The notes beneath the pieces are model-generated. The model ran no database searches. It was not told the origin of the DNA and saw only the letters and a program-made list of their open reading frames with translations. A stretch of DNA of 64,000 bases from Bacteroidota bacterium (GTDB taxonomy: Bacteria > Bacteroidota > Bacteroidia > Cytophagales > Cyclobacteriaceae): assembly GCA_018266055.1 (NCBI GenBank), contig JAFDYT010000005.1:620001-684000 (forward strand). Reading direction: 5' to 3'. Shown here one piece after another: positions 9,234-18,280 of the stretch (within the stretch, counting starts at the first letter, position 1; every line of letters begins with the position of its first letter). Position numbers and translations under genes: made by a program.

Positions 9234-9893
9234 CTAGCTATCAAACTTCACGCACTCGTCCAAAGTTTTCTGATCGTATTTCACACCGTATTGGTCTAGC
9301 ACGTCTTGCGGCACGCCGTCCCATTGGTTGGGTTTGTTGCCGACATAACCTAAATCGTCGATGCCAATTTTGCTGGTGAAAAATCCGGTGGCCGTGAGGT
9401 CGCGCATCAGGTTGAAGAACGCTACACCTTGTTTCATTTCAGGTTTTGCTTTTTCTGGATAGGCAATGGCATCGATGATTTCAATTTGCTGCGACGATTT
9501 GCAATCCACAAACGGGGCTCCGAATTTTTTGGCGCATTGCAAGTCGAGCCACTTCAGGCCCCCGCGCAGCGGCGTCTGATGATGCGGCATATCTTTTACG
9601 ATAAACTCGATGAACTCCGGCACTTTCGCATCGGTGGCACTTCCCGACACATCGTCTTTCGGAATGATGATGTCCACCAGCACAGTGATCGTCTTCATTT
9701 CATGCTCGTCAAAAAATTTATCGGCGAGCAATTTATTTTCATGCGCGAGTTCGTCCGGCGTGCGGTCGATGGTGAAGGTGGAGACTGCTTCCTTTACCTT
9801 TTCTTCCGGCTTGCATGATTCAATTAGCGAAGCGGCCGAAATTGTACCCACCGTTCCAACGGCGAGGGTCTTCAAGTATTTTCTTCTATCCAT
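9234..9893 (-). CDS. Gluconate_2-dh3-type small subunit, Tat lipoprotein
   Basis: This 219-residue protein resembles subunit 3 of gluconate and glucoside dehydrogenases, the partner of GMC-family flavoproteins. The N-terminus MDRRKYLKTL carries a twin arginine, and LIESC near residue 27 is a good lipobox. It is therefore probably a Tat-exported lipoprotein facing the periplasm. In known enzymes of this type the small subunit takes the signal-less flavoprotein across the membrane, and the GMC gene directly upstream lacks a signal. No cytochrome c subunit is encoded nearby, so the electron acceptor is unknown. Confidence 0.82.
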   Translation of the reverse strand: MDRRKYLKTLAVGTVGTISAASLIESCKPEEKVKEAVSTFTIDRTPDELAHENKLLADKFFDEHEMKTITVLVDIIIPKDDVSGSATDAKVPEFIEFIVKDMPHHQTPLRGGLKWLDLQCAKKFGAPFVDCKSSQQIEIIDAIAYPEKAKPEMKQGVAFFNLMRDLTATGFFTSKIGIDDLGYVGNKPNQWDGVPQDVLDQYGVKYDQKTLDECVKFDS

Positions 9894-9933
9894 GATGTGT
9901 TACTGGTTATTCGTTATAAGTTATTGGTCTTTG

Positions 9934-9962
9934 CGATTAACAATTCACTGATAACTATAAAC
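9934..9962. repeat. degenerate copy of the dispersed intergenic repeat (copy B)
   Basis: It begins with the same core, CGATTAACA, and continues with GATAACTATAAAC after a short insertion. It resembles the copies at 9202, 49474 and 54188 only in part, so membership is less certain. It fills the short gap between the GMC gene and the small-subunit gene. Confidence 0.3.
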
Positions 9963-9965
9963 GAT

Positions 9966-11705
9966 TTAGAGGTTTTGTCTTTTTATTTCTTCAATCATAT
10001 ACTCCGAAGCGCGCATCGCTAAGGCGAGGATTGTCCACGTCGGGTTTTTGTCGGCTTGCGAAACAAATGGTCCGCCATCGACTACAAAAACATTTTTACA
10101 ATCGTGGGCCTGGTTGAATTTGTTCACTACCGATCTGGCCTTGTCGTCGCCCATGCGTGTAGTTCCTACTTCGTGAATGATTCGGCCCGGCGCCTCCAAT
10201 CCGTAATCATTTTCTGCGCCGCTTTTTCCCCACGTTACCACGCCACCCATCTTATGAATAATTTCTTCGAAAGTAGACTGCATGTGTTTCGCCTGCTTCA
10301 CTTCCTGATCGCTCCATTTATAGTTGAAGCGCAACACCGGTATTCCGAATTTGTCGACAGTGTTTGGATCGATTTCGCAGTAGTTGTCTTCGCGCGCAAT
10401 GGCTTCGCCGCGACCAGCCATACCAAACGAAGCACCGTAGAAATAGCGGTAGTCGTCTTTCAGTGAAGCGCCATAGCCACCTGCATCTTTTTGCTTTCCA
10501 TCACGGCCGGGATATTTTCCGTTGGTGCCTTGCATTCCAAATCCGAAACCGTATCCGGGCATGCCCATGCCGCCCCAATATTCGATGTGATAGCCACGCG
10601 CAAAATCCAGTTTTTTGTTATCAAGCCACCACGGCGTATAAACGTGCATGCCGCCTACACCATCTTCGTTGTAGCGCTTACGGCCTACTAACTTGGGAAG
10701 GAAACCACCCATGGCCGAGCCGGTAGAATCGTGCAAATATTTTCCAACTACGTTGCTCGAGTTGCCAAGTCCGTTAGGATGCGCTGCCGATTTTGAATTG
10801 AGCAGCAAGCGCGCCGACTCGCAGGCGCTAGCCGCGAGCACTACTACTTTGCCGCTCACTTCATATTCCTGCATGTCGTCTTTGCTCACGTACGATACGC
10901 CGGTGGCTTTACCTTCATTGTCCGTCAGTACTTCACGCGCCATAGCGTTGGCGATCACGTCCACGTTGCCTGTGTTCAACGCGGGCTTCACCAATACCGA
11001 GGACGACGAGAAGTCGCCGTACACGGTACATCCGCGATTACATTGTGAACAGAAGAAACATGCACCGCGCTCTTTGTTGATCGGTTTTGTCAAGATCGAC
11101 AAGCGAGAAGGAATCACCGGAATGTTCAACGCCGTGCCTGCGTCTTTAATAAAGAGTTCGTGAAGGCGTGGTTTGGGCGGCGGAAGAAAAATACTGTCTG
11201 GATCATTGGGAAGATTTTCTTTCGAACCAAACACACCGATCAGTTTATCTACTTTGTCATAATACGGCGCTACATCGTCGTAACTGATGGGCCAGTCTTC
11301 TCCCAGTCCGTCTACACTTTTATGCTTAAAATCTTTTGGACCAAAGCGAAGCGAAATCCTTCCCCAGTGGTTAGTGCGGCCTCCCAGCATGCGCGAGCGA
11401 AACCAGTCGAACTTGGTGCCGTCTTTGTGGGTGTACGGCTCACCGTCCAGTTCCCATCCGCCATAGGCGGCATCAAAATCTCCGAAGTTGCGAAAGTGTG
11501 TGCTCGCCCCGCGCCGCGGCGACTCGTACGGCCATTTTAATTGCATCACATTTTTAGCGGGATCGTACATCGGTCCTGCTTCCAGCAACAGCACTTTTAT
11601 TCCGGCATTGGCCAGCACATACGCCGACATACCGCCACCTGCACCTGAACCAACAATGATTACATCGTACTTCTTAGGATTTTTTTTGATTTGAAAACCG
11701 GGCAT
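9966..11705 (-). CDS. GMC-family FAD oxidoreductase (sugar dehydrogenase large subunit)
   Basis: This 579-residue flavoprotein oxidises an alcohol group, most likely on a sugar or sugar acid. The FAD-binding motif VGSGAGGGMSAY is at about residues 17-28, followed by LLLEAG. The segment GGRTNHWGRISLRF is typical of the gluconate dehydrogenase branch. A cysteine-rich CFFCSQCNRGC lies near residue 220. The C-terminal GMC domain ends with VVDGGPFVSQADKNPT, which holds part of the FAD pocket. There is no signal peptide, so export would need the Tat partner encoded downstream. It is the first gene of the cluster. Glycoside 3-dehydrogenase or gluconate/sorbitol-type activity are both possible. Confidence 0.85.
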   Translation of the reverse strand: MPGFQIKKNPKKYDVIIVGSGAGGGMSAYVLANAGIKVLLLEAGPMYDPAKNVMQLKWPYESPRRGASTHFRNFGDFDAAYGGWELDGEPYTHKDGTKFDWFRSRMLGGRTNHWGRISLRFGPKDFKHKSVDGLGEDWPISYDDVAPYYDKVDKLIGVFGSKENLPNDPDSIFLPPPKPRLHELFIKDAGTALNIPVIPSRLSILTKPINKERGACFFCSQCNRGCTVYGDFSSSSVLVKPALNTGNVDVIANAMAREVLTDNEGKATGVSYVSKDDMQEYEVSGKVVVLAASACESARLLLNSKSAAHPNGLGNSSNVVGKYLHDSTGSAMGGFLPKLVGRKRYNEDGVGGMHVYTPWWLDNKKLDFARGYHIEYWGGMGMPGYGFGFGMQGTNGKYPGRDGKQKDAGGYGASLKDDYRYFYGASFGMAGRGEAIAREDNYCEIDPNTVDKFGIPVLRFNYKWSDQEVKQAKHMQSTFEEIIHKMGGVVTWGKSGAENDYGLEAPGRIIHEVGTTRMGDDKARSVVNKFNQAHDCKNVFVVDGGPFVSQADKNPTWTILALAMRASEYMIEEIKRQNL

Positions 11706-11799
11706 AGCATTTTATTATCTGCTAAATGTAACCGATTGCACCAAAAAACAAAAAGGAAATTATGCCAGGAGGAGAATCTTAACAGGAAGGAAACACCCT

Positions 11800-12027
11800 T
11801 TATCGATTTTTTTTCTTCGGCACCGGATCATAGCCACTGGTACCCCACGGATGGCAGCGCCCGATGCGCTTTGCGCCAAGCCAGATTCCTTTTAACACGC
11901 CCCACTCCTGAATCGCTTCAATGGTGTATTGCGAACACGACGGCGTGTGGCGACAATGCGCTCCCAGCATCGGCGATATCGACAACTGGTAAAAGCGAAT
12001 GGGCAGTATGAAGAGTTTTTTTAGAAT
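11800..12027 (-). CDS. yidD: membrane protein insertion efficiency factor YidD, non-canonical start
   Basis: YidD is a small amphipathic protein that helps YidC/Sec insertion. The hallmark segment is complete: [18 protein letters not shown], then EAIQEWG and [14 protein letters not shown]. The normal N-terminus ([14 protein letters not shown]) is encoded upstream to about 12027, but the frame contains no ATG or GTG between its upstream stop and that segment. Possible starts are ATT at 12027 (75 codons, matching family length), CTG at 12006, or TTG at 11985, which would remove most of the amphipathic helix. ATT is chosen from homology only. The gene lies downstream of cysS on the same strand. 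Confidence 0.75.
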   Translation of the reverse strand: MLKKLFILPIRFYQLSISPMLGAHCRHTPSCSQYTIEAIQEWGVLKGIWLGAKRIGRCHPWGTSGYDPVPKKKNR

Positions 12028-12137
12028 AAGTTGAAAGTAATAAGTTGGAAGTTCTAAGTTTTAAGTCGTGAGTAGCGAGTATAAAGTGGAAAGTTTAAAG
12101 TAGAAAGCTTGAACGTCCTTGCAACTTATAACCAATT
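12028..12137. repeat. purine-rich low-complexity spacer upstream of yidD
   Basis: This spacer has repeated variants of AAGTTGGAAGTTCTAAG, GTATAAAGTGGAAAG and TTTAAAGTAGAAAGC on the + strand. It is similar in style to the spacer at 7598-7715. No promoter or coding sequence was recognised. Confidence 0.4.
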
Positions 12138-13646
12138 TCATGATTCGATTTCATAGCTCATCTCTCCGTCTTTCCCGTCTTTGAGTTGAATGCCGATGGC
12201 TTTCAGGTCGTCGCGGATTTTGTCGGACAGTGCAAAGTTGCGGTCGGTGCGAACTCTTTTGCGCAAGCCAATCAACACATTGATCGTACCCTCAAGCAAA
12301 TCGTTGTTCACACTTTTTTCTTCTTTCAAACCAAGTGCTTCTTCCATGAAAGCGATGTACGTGATTTTGAATTTCTCAAACACGTCTGTACTCACCTCGC
12401 TTAGCATTTCTTTCTGGCCAGCCCAGGTGTTGATCTGCGAAGCCATTTCAAAAAGTACTGCGAGCGTTTTTGCAGTGTTAAAATCGTCGCTCATGTTTTG
12501 ATAACACTCGTCGATTAGCTGCAACAGTTTCTTTTCTGTGTCCGCATTCGCGGAAGCGCCACCTGCGTGTGTTAAGGTTTTTACCAACGAAAGCGCGTTG
12601 CTCAATTTTTTATATCCTTTCTCGGCGGCATTCAAGGCTTCGTTCGAAAAATCAAGTGTGCTGGAGTAATGCGATTGCAGCATAAAGAAACGCACCGTCA
12701 TCGGGCTGTAGCCTTTTTGCAACATCGGATGGTTGCCGGTAAATAGTTCAGCAGGCAAAAATGAATTGCCGAGCGACTTGCTCATCTTTTGCCCGTTTAC
12801 GGTGAGCATGTTGGAGTGAATCCAATATTTCACCGGCGTTTTTCCGTTGGCGCCTGTTGCTTGCGCGATCTCGCACTCGTGGTGAGGGAATTTCAAATCC
12901 ATTCCGCCACCGTGAAGGTCAAAGGTTTCGCCTAAATATTTTGTGCTCATCACCGTACACTCAATGTGCCAGCCGGGAAACCCGTCGCCCCACGGCGAGG
13001 GCCAGCGCATGATGTGCTCCGGCGATGCTTTCTTCCACAAGGCAAAATCTATTTTTTCACGCTTCTCATCCTGGCTGTCGAGCTCGCGACCACTTTCCAT
13101 CAGTTCTTCAATATTTCTTCCGGAAAGAATTCCGTAGTGGTGCGACTGATTGTATTTTTTTACATCAAAATACACGGAGCCATTTACTTCGTAAGCCAGT
13201 CCAAGATCGATCAGTTTTTTGGTGATGTTGATTTGCTCTACAATATGGCCTGTCGCCGAGGGCTCAATGCTCGGCGGCAGAATGTTGAACTGCCGCATCA
13301 CCGTGTGAAAGTCTTCGGTGTAGCGCTTCACAATTTCCATGGGCTCGAGTTGCTCCAGGCGTGCCTTCTTTCCGATTTTATCCTCGCCTTCGTCCACGTC
13401 GCCCACCAGGTGACCTACGTCGGTGATGTTGCGCACGTAGCGCACTTTATATCCTAAAAACCGGAAGTACCGAGATATGATGTCGAAGGTGAGAAACGTA
13501 CGGGTGTTTCCCAGATGCACATTATTATAGACAGTGGGCCCGCATACGTACATGCCTACAAAGCCGGGGGTAATGGGTTCAAACGGCTCTTTTACTCCGG
13601 AGAGCGAATTGGAAAGCTGGATCGGATACTTTTGGTAGAGTTTCAT
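12138..13646 (-). CDS. cysS: cysteinyl-tRNA synthetase
   Basis: This class I aminoacyl-tRNA synthetase of 502 residues charges tRNA-Cys in the cytosol. The HIGH-type signature is HLGN in [11 protein letters not shown] (about residue 43). The zinc-site cysteines and histidines are present, including [15 protein letters not shown] and HHECEIAQ. The KMSKS motif is in [10 protein letters not shown] near residue 283. The helical DALR-type domain follows, with a C-terminus in which [20 protein letters not shown] is well conserved. The length is usual for the family. A TAATTTTA element (-7-like, on the minus strand) sits at 13664-13671. yidD follows downstream. Confidence 0.96.
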   Translation of the reverse strand: MKLYQKYPIQLSNSLSGVKEPFEPITPGFVGMYVCGPTVYNNVHLGNTRTFLTFDIISRYFRFLGYKVRYVRNITDVGHLVGDVDEGEDKIGKKARLEQLEPMEIVKRYTEDFHTVMRQFNILPPSIEPSATGHIVEQINITKKLIDLGLAYEVNGSVYFDVKKYNQSHHYGILSGRNIEELMESGRELDSQDEKREKIDFALWKKASPEHIMRWPSPWGDGFPGWHIECTVMSTKYLGETFDLHGGGMDLKFPHHECEIAQATGANGKTPVKYWIHSNMLTVNGQKMSKSLGNSFLPAELFTGNHPMLQKGYSPMTVRFFMLQSHYSSTLDFSNEALNAAEKGYKKLSNALSLVKTLTHAGGASANADTEKKLLQLIDECYQNMSDDFNTAKTLAVLFEMASQINTWAGQKEMLSEVSTDVFEKFKITYIAFMEEALGLKEEKSVNNDLLEGTINVLIGLRKRVRTDRNFALSDKIRDDLKAIGIQLKDGKDGEMSYEIES

Positions 13647-13962
13647 TCGTGGTAAACAGAGCGTAAAATTAGCATTTATGTTGGAAGAAGGACTAAAAGT
13701 GCCCTTACGGGGAACCGGGTTGCGTGGTATATATTATAGAGTGGTTTTAGGCTTTTGTTAACATATTGGCGGTAGCTAAAGTTATTTTTTCGATGATTTT
13801 TATCAGACAGGCCAATCGGTAGGTAACTACAAGAATATGAGGGATTAAAAGTAAATCCGGCCGACGGTAACTCACCGCGAAATGCGCCGGTTGGAAGGGG
13901 TTGAAAGTTTGGATTTTAAAAAATTACAGATATTTGACCCCGTTCTAAGAAAAAAAACAGGC
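13647..13962. other. intergenic region between cysS and topA
   Basis: This 316-base gap separates two divergent genes. It should contain both promoters, but only a weak cysS -7-like element (13664-13671) could be proposed. The part from 13882 stays in frame with topA, but its translation lacks similarity to the start of topoisomerase I, so it is treated as leader. No RNA gene or repeat was recognised. Confidence 0.4.
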
Positions 13963-16299
13963 ATGTCGAAGAATCTAGTGATCGTTGAGTCGCCCGCGAA
14001 AGCGAAGACTATTGAAGGATATTTAGGGAAGGATTATAAAGTGGCGTCCAGTATGGGGCACATACGTGACTTGGCCAAAGGAAATGGCGCCATTGATATC
14101 AAAAATAACTTTGAGCCTACCTACGAAGTCTCTCCCGATAAGAAGGATGTCATCAAAAACCTTAAATCGCTGGCCAAAGATGCAGAGATGGTTTACCTCG
14201 CTTCCGATGAGGACCGTGAGGGAGAAGCCATTTCGTGGCATTTGAAAGAGGTATTGGATCTGAATGATAAGAAAACGCGCCGGATTGTATTCACTGAAAT
14301 TACCAAGAATGCCATTCTCAATGCGATCAAAAATCCGCGTGGCATTGATATCGATCTGGTTAATGCACAGCAAGCCCGCCGTCTGCTCGACCGCCTGGTA
14401 GGTTTTGAGCTGTCGCCGATTCTTTGGAAAAAAATATCCACGGGGCTTTCTGCCGGACGTGTGCAAAGTGTGGCCGTAAGACTGGTGGTGGAGCGCGAAC
14501 GCGAAATCGAGAATTTCGATACCAAATCGTCGTTTAAGGTTTCTGCCATTTTCGATTTAGGAAAAGGCAAACAACTTGCGGCCGACCTTCCCGAAAAATT
14601 TGATACTGAAAAAGAAGCGATTGAGTTTTTAGAATCGTGCAAAGGCGCGAAGTTCAGCATCGGCGATCTGCAAAAGAAGCCGGCTAAAAAATCTCCTGCA
14701 CCACCTTTCACCACCTCAACGTTGCAACAGGAGGCAGGACGGAAATTAAGTTTCTCTGTTTCGCAAACCATGTTGGTGGCGCAGAAACTGTACGAGGCAG
14801 GAAAGATCTCCTACATGCGTACCGACTCGCTCAACCTTTCGGATGAAGCAACAGCCGGCGCTACCAAGCAAATCAACTCAGCCTACGGAAAAGAATTTGT
14901 GCATGTACGCAAATTCAAAACTAAGTCGGCCGGTGCACAAGAGGCCCACGAAGCAATTCGCCCGACTGATTTCTCGGTGATGGATCCCGGTATGGACCGC
15001 AATGCACAGCGACTTTATGAATTAATATGGAAGCGCGCGATCGCCTCGCAAATGGCGGATGCAGAACTTGAAAGAACAACCGCTGTAATCAATATTTCTA
15101 CCAACCCCAGAACGTTGACGGCACAAGGCGAAGTAGTAAAATTTGAAGGCTTTTTGAAAGTATATCTCGAATCGCAAGATGACGATGAAGACGAAGAGAA
15201 CAGTAAGGTGTTGCCTCCGTTGACCGTCGGCAAGAATCTTGATTTGAATGAGTTGTCGGCCACACAAACTTTTTCGCGTCACCCGGCTCGCTATACTGAA
15301 GCAAGTCTGGTGAAGAAGCTGGAAGAGCTTGGTATCGGCCGCCCATCCACGTATGCTCCAACTATTTCTACCGTGCAGAAGCGAGGCTATGTAGTGAAAG
15401 AAAGCCGGGAAGGGGTTGACCGCAAGTATCAGGTGCATGTGTTGAAGAAAGACAAGATTTCATCGACTACGGAAACGGAAATAACCGGTGCAGAGAAGAA
15501 CAAACTTTTCCCCACCAACATGGCCATGATTGTGAATGACTTTCTGGTCGAACACTTCCCTGACATCACCAACTATTCCTTCACCGCCGAAATTGAACAG
15601 GAGTTTGATGAGATCGCCAGCGGAAAATTGAAATGGCAAAAAATGCTCGATGGTTTTTACAAACCATTTCACAAAACTGTATCGGCCACTGAATTAGTTG
15701 AACGTTCGTCGGTTCAAAATAAAAGCCGTGAACTCGGTGTTGATCCTAAGACAGGCAAGAATGTATATGTGAAGCTCGGGAAGTTTGGCGCCTATATTCA
15801 GTTGGGCGAAAATCCTGACGACAATGGCGGCGAGAAACCAAAATTTGCCAGTTTACGACCAGGCCAGTTTATTGAGAATATTACTCTGGCAGATGCGCTG
15901 GAGCTGATGAAGATGCCGCGCGACCTGGGCACGTTTGAAGACTTGCCGGTCGTGACTAACATCGGAAGGTTTGGGCCGTATGTGTTGCACAATAAGAAAT
16001 TTGTTTCCATCCCGAAAGGAGAAGACCCTTACCTGATTACGCCAGAACGCGCCGTGGAGCTGATCAAAGCAAAACGCGAAGCTGACGCCAACAAGACGAT
16101 CAAGCTCTTTGATGAAAATCCAGATATTCAAATTCTGAATGGTCGCTTTGGTCCTTACATCAAAGCCGGAAAAAAGAATGTGAAAATCCCGAAAGGAAAA
16201 ACGCCGGCCGATCTTACGCTGGAAGAATGCGTGACGCTGGCCGCCAACGCACCTGAAAAGAAAGGTCGCTTTGGTGGAGGCAGGAAGAAGAAGGAGTAG
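13963..16299 (+). CDS. topA: DNA topoisomerase I
   Basis: This type IA topoisomerase of 778 residues relaxes negative supercoils. The start at 13963 (MSKNLVIVESPAKAKT) matches the normal N-terminal edge of the Toprim domain. The frame extends upstream to 13882 without recognisable homology. Toprim residues include VIVESPAKAKTIE and the acidic SDEDREGEAISWHL. The catalytic tyrosine is in SYMRTDSLNLS near residue 285. The C-terminus has no zinc-ribbon cysteines. Instead it carries repeated topoisomerase C-terminal units with GKFGAYIQLG, GRFGPYVLHN and GRFGPYIKAG, and ends in a basic GGGRKKKE tail. The gene is monocistronic. Confidence 0.96.
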   Translation: MSKNLVIVESPAKAKTIEGYLGKDYKVASSMGHIRDLAKGNGAIDIKNNFEPTYEVSPDKKDVIKNLKSLAKDAEMVYLASDEDREGEAISWHLKEVLDLNDKKTRRIVFTEITKNAILNAIKNPRGIDIDLVNAQQARRLLDRLVGFELSPILWKKISTGLSAGRVQSVAVRLVVEREREIENFDTKSSFKVSAIFDLGKGKQLAADLPEKFDTEKEAIEFLESCKGAKFSIGDLQKKPAKKSPAPPFTTSTLQQEAGRKLSFSVSQTMLVAQKLYEAGKISYMRTDSLNLSDEATAGATKQINSAYGKEFVHVRKFKTKSAGAQEAHEAIRPTDFSVMDPGMDRNAQRLYELIWKRAIASQMADAELERTTAVINISTNPRTLTAQGEVVKFEGFLKVYLESQDDDEDEENSKVLPPLTVGKNLDLNELSATQTFSRHPARYTEASLVKKLEELGIGRPSTYAPTISTVQKRGYVVKESREGVDRKYQVHVLKKDKISSTTETEITGAEKNKLFPTNMAMIVNDFLVEHFPDITNYSFTAEIEQEFDEIASGKLKWQKMLDGFYKPFHKTVSATELVERSSVQNKSRELGVDPKTGKNVYVKLGKFGAYIQLGENPDDNGGEKPKFASLRPGQFIENITLADALELMKMPRDLGTFEDLPVVTNIGRFGPYVLHNKKFVSIPKGEDPYLITPERAVELIKAKREADANKTIKLFDENPDIQILNGRFGPYIKAGKKNVKIPKGKTPADLTLEECVTLAANAPEKKGRFGGGRKKKE

Positions 16300-16508
16300 T
16301 TTCTTTTCTGTTTAGTGCCTTAGCACTTTTTTGAAAGGTTCATATTGAATGAGCACTTCATCTCTGGAGTGGCTTTTGGTTCTTCGTTGAAATTCATCCC
16401 CGTTTTTGTTAAATCTCTTTTACCGGCCTTTTTATCGTGCTGGCTGCTTTCCATTTGATTTTTTACTTTGATTAGTCAACGGGTTCAAATAAACCTCAAT
16501 CCTAACGC

Positions 16509-16538
16509 TTGCTAAGATTGAGAATCCTTATATTTTTG
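16509..16538 (+). promoter_or_regulatory. Bacteroidota-type promoter of the ammonium transporter gene
   Basis: TTG (16509-16511) is followed after exactly 19 bases by TATTTTTG (16531-16538). This fits the -33/-7 consensus TTG and TAnnTTTG known for this phylum. Transcription would start near 16543, leaving a leader of about 25 bases before the ATG at 16568. Confidence 0.6.
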
Positions 16539-16567
16539 GCGCACAAGTTAAAATTATACCCTGTCCG

Positions 16568-17893
16568 ATGAAAAAAACACATCTTTTAGCCATTTGCTCG
16601 CTATTTTTAATCTTGTTTTCGTTTCAGGATGCTTTTTCTCAAGCTCCAGCCATTGATTCCGGGGCCACCGCCTGGATGCTGACGTCTACCACGTTGGTTC
16701 TGCTCATGGTGCCGGGTCTTGCGATGTTTTATGGAGGCTTGGTCCGTACAAAAAACGTATTGGGCACCATGATGCACAGTTTTACGGCCATGGGCATCAT
16801 GACCATACTGTGGGTGATTTGCGGATACAGCATGGCTTTTGGTCCGAATGTGTTGGGCGGATGGTTTGGATGGAATCCTGCTAATTTTTTATTGCGCGGC
16901 ATCGATGAGTCGATTTCCAATGGAATTCCTGAATATGTGTTCTCTATGTTTCAGGCGAAGTTTGCCATCATCACCCCGGCGCTGATTGCTGGTGCATTTG
17001 CCGAGCGAGTTTCCTTTAAAGGCTATTGTATTTTTATTGGTGTATGGGGCGTACTCATTTATAATCCGTTGTGTCATTGGGTGTGGGCTTCCGATGGTTT
17101 CTTGTTCAACCTTGGTGCGAAAGGAGCGATCGACTTTGCAGGAGGCACCGTGGTGCATATCTCTGCCGGTGTGAGTGGCCTTGTGGCTGCGCTTTTCCTT
17201 GGCGGAAGAAAGTCATTCAAGCATTTGCAGATGCGTCCGAATAATCTGGTGATGACATTGATTGGTGCAGGCTTGCTTTGGGTGGGTTGGTTCGGATTTA
17301 ATGCCGGAAGCAGTTTGGCCAGCGGACTCACTACGGGTCAGGCCATCACGGTTACTCAGGTAGCGGCAGCTGCAGGCGCGATCGCATGGATAATTATCGA
17401 AGGTTTTCATCAGGGCAAAGCCACAGCGTTGGGTTTTGTGTCAGGAGTTTTGGCGGGCCTTGTGGCAATTACCCCGGCTGCGGGTGTGGTGCAACCCGGA
17501 GGTGCAATGATCCTTGGCGCGTTAGCTTCTTTATTGTGCTACTACGCAATTCTTCTCAAGAATAAATTAGGATACGACGATACACTTGACGCCTTCGGAA
17601 TCCACGGCGTGGGAGGAATTATCGGCGCGCTCTTTCTCAGTTTCTTCATTCGCGATAGCTGGATGGCCGAAGCTGCAAAAGCTGCGGGCGGAAGCTGGAC
17701 GATGTGGCAGCAATTCGGAGTACAATTAACTGCTGTAGGTATCGCTATTGCGTATGCGGCCATCGGTACTTTTGTGATCCTTTATTTGTTGAATAAAGTG
17801 GTGAAGCTAAGGTCAACCGAAGAAGCCGAAATGAAAGGCCTCGACAACTTCTACCATGGAGAAAGAGGATATGGTATGATCAACCCGAATTGA
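16568..17893 (+). CDS. amtB: ammonium transporter
   Basis: This Amt/Rh-family channel has 441 residues, with a cleavable signal peptide (about residues 1-24, ending FSQA) and about eleven membrane helices. Family features are visible: LVPGLAMFYGGLVRTKNVL near residue 52, the pore segment around LCHWVWASDG, and DFAGGTVVHISAGVSGL with a conserved pore histidine. FGIHGVGGIIGAL holds the second pore histidine. It takes up ammonium when nitrogen is scarce. The P-II gene starts 34 bases downstream, the usual pairing in which P-II binds and closes the channel. Confidence 0.95.
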   Translation: MKKTHLLAICSLFLILFSFQDAFSQAPAIDSGATAWMLTSTTLVLLMVPGLAMFYGGLVRTKNVLGTMMHSFTAMGIMTILWVICGYSMAFGPNVLGGWFGWNPANFLLRGIDESISNGIPEYVFSMFQAKFAIITPALIAGAFAERVSFKGYCIFIGVWGVLIYNPLCHWVWASDGFLFNLGAKGAIDFAGGTVVHISAGVSGLVAALFLGGRKSFKHLQMRPNNLVMTLIGAGLLWVGWFGFNAGSSLASGLTTGQAITVTQVAAAAGAIAWIIIEGFHQGKATALGFVSGVLAGLVAITPAAGVVQPGGAMILGALASLLCYYAILLKNKLGYDDTLDAFGIHGVGGIIGALFLSFFIRDSWMAEAAKAAGGSWTMWQQFGVQLTAVGIAIAYAAIGTFVILYLLNKVVKLRSTEEAEMKGLDNFYHGERGYGMINPN

Positions 17894-17927
17894 TTAGCTT
17901 TATTTATCGCCTAACGAATTTTTGCAT

Positions 17928-18275
17928 ATGAAACTCATCATCGCCATCATAAGAGAAAATCAACTCGATCAGGTACGCGTTGCTTTGATTGAAGCCGGAG
18001 TATCGCGGATCACCGTAAATCATGTGTCGGGTCATGGAAGACAATTGCAGCAGGAAGAAATTTATCGCGGGCAACGTGTGATCCCGAATCTAGTGCCCAA
18101 TATCCGTATCGAAATTGCCGTCAACGACGATTTTGTGAAGCCCACTATTGATGCTATTCTAAAAGCCTCAACACCTAACGAGAGCGGCATGGTGGGGAGC
18201 GGAAAAATATTTGTGCTTCCGCTCGAAGATGTAGTGCGGATGCGAACTGGAGAGACGGGCTCAGAAGCGATTTAG
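17928..18275 (+). CDS. P-II family nitrogen regulatory protein
   Basis: This 115-residue trimeric signalling protein senses ATP/ADP and 2-oxoglutarate and probably gates the transporter encoded just upstream. The start at ATG 17928 gives MKLIIAIIRE, matching the family's first strand, and the TTG at 17922 is not needed. The T-loop reads GRQLQQEEIYRGQRV. Tyr46 is present, but position 51, the residue uridylylated in enterobacterial GlnB, is Val. The C-terminal signature GSGKIFVLPLEDVVRMRTGE is complete. Control by uridylylation at Tyr51 is therefore excluded, and control by ligand binding remains possible. Confidence 0.93.
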   Translation: MKLIIAIIRENQLDQVRVALIEAGVSRITVNHVSGHGRQLQQEEIYRGQRVIPNLVPNIRIEIAVNDDFVKPTIDAILKASTPNESGMVGSGKIFVLPLEDVVRMRTGETGSEAI

Positions 18276-18280
18276 ATTTT

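Noticed and set aside
13882..13962. An upstream start that would add 27 residues to topoisomerase I
   Set aside because: The added residues have no counterpart in TopA, whereas MSKNLVIVESPAKAK is the usual N-terminus.
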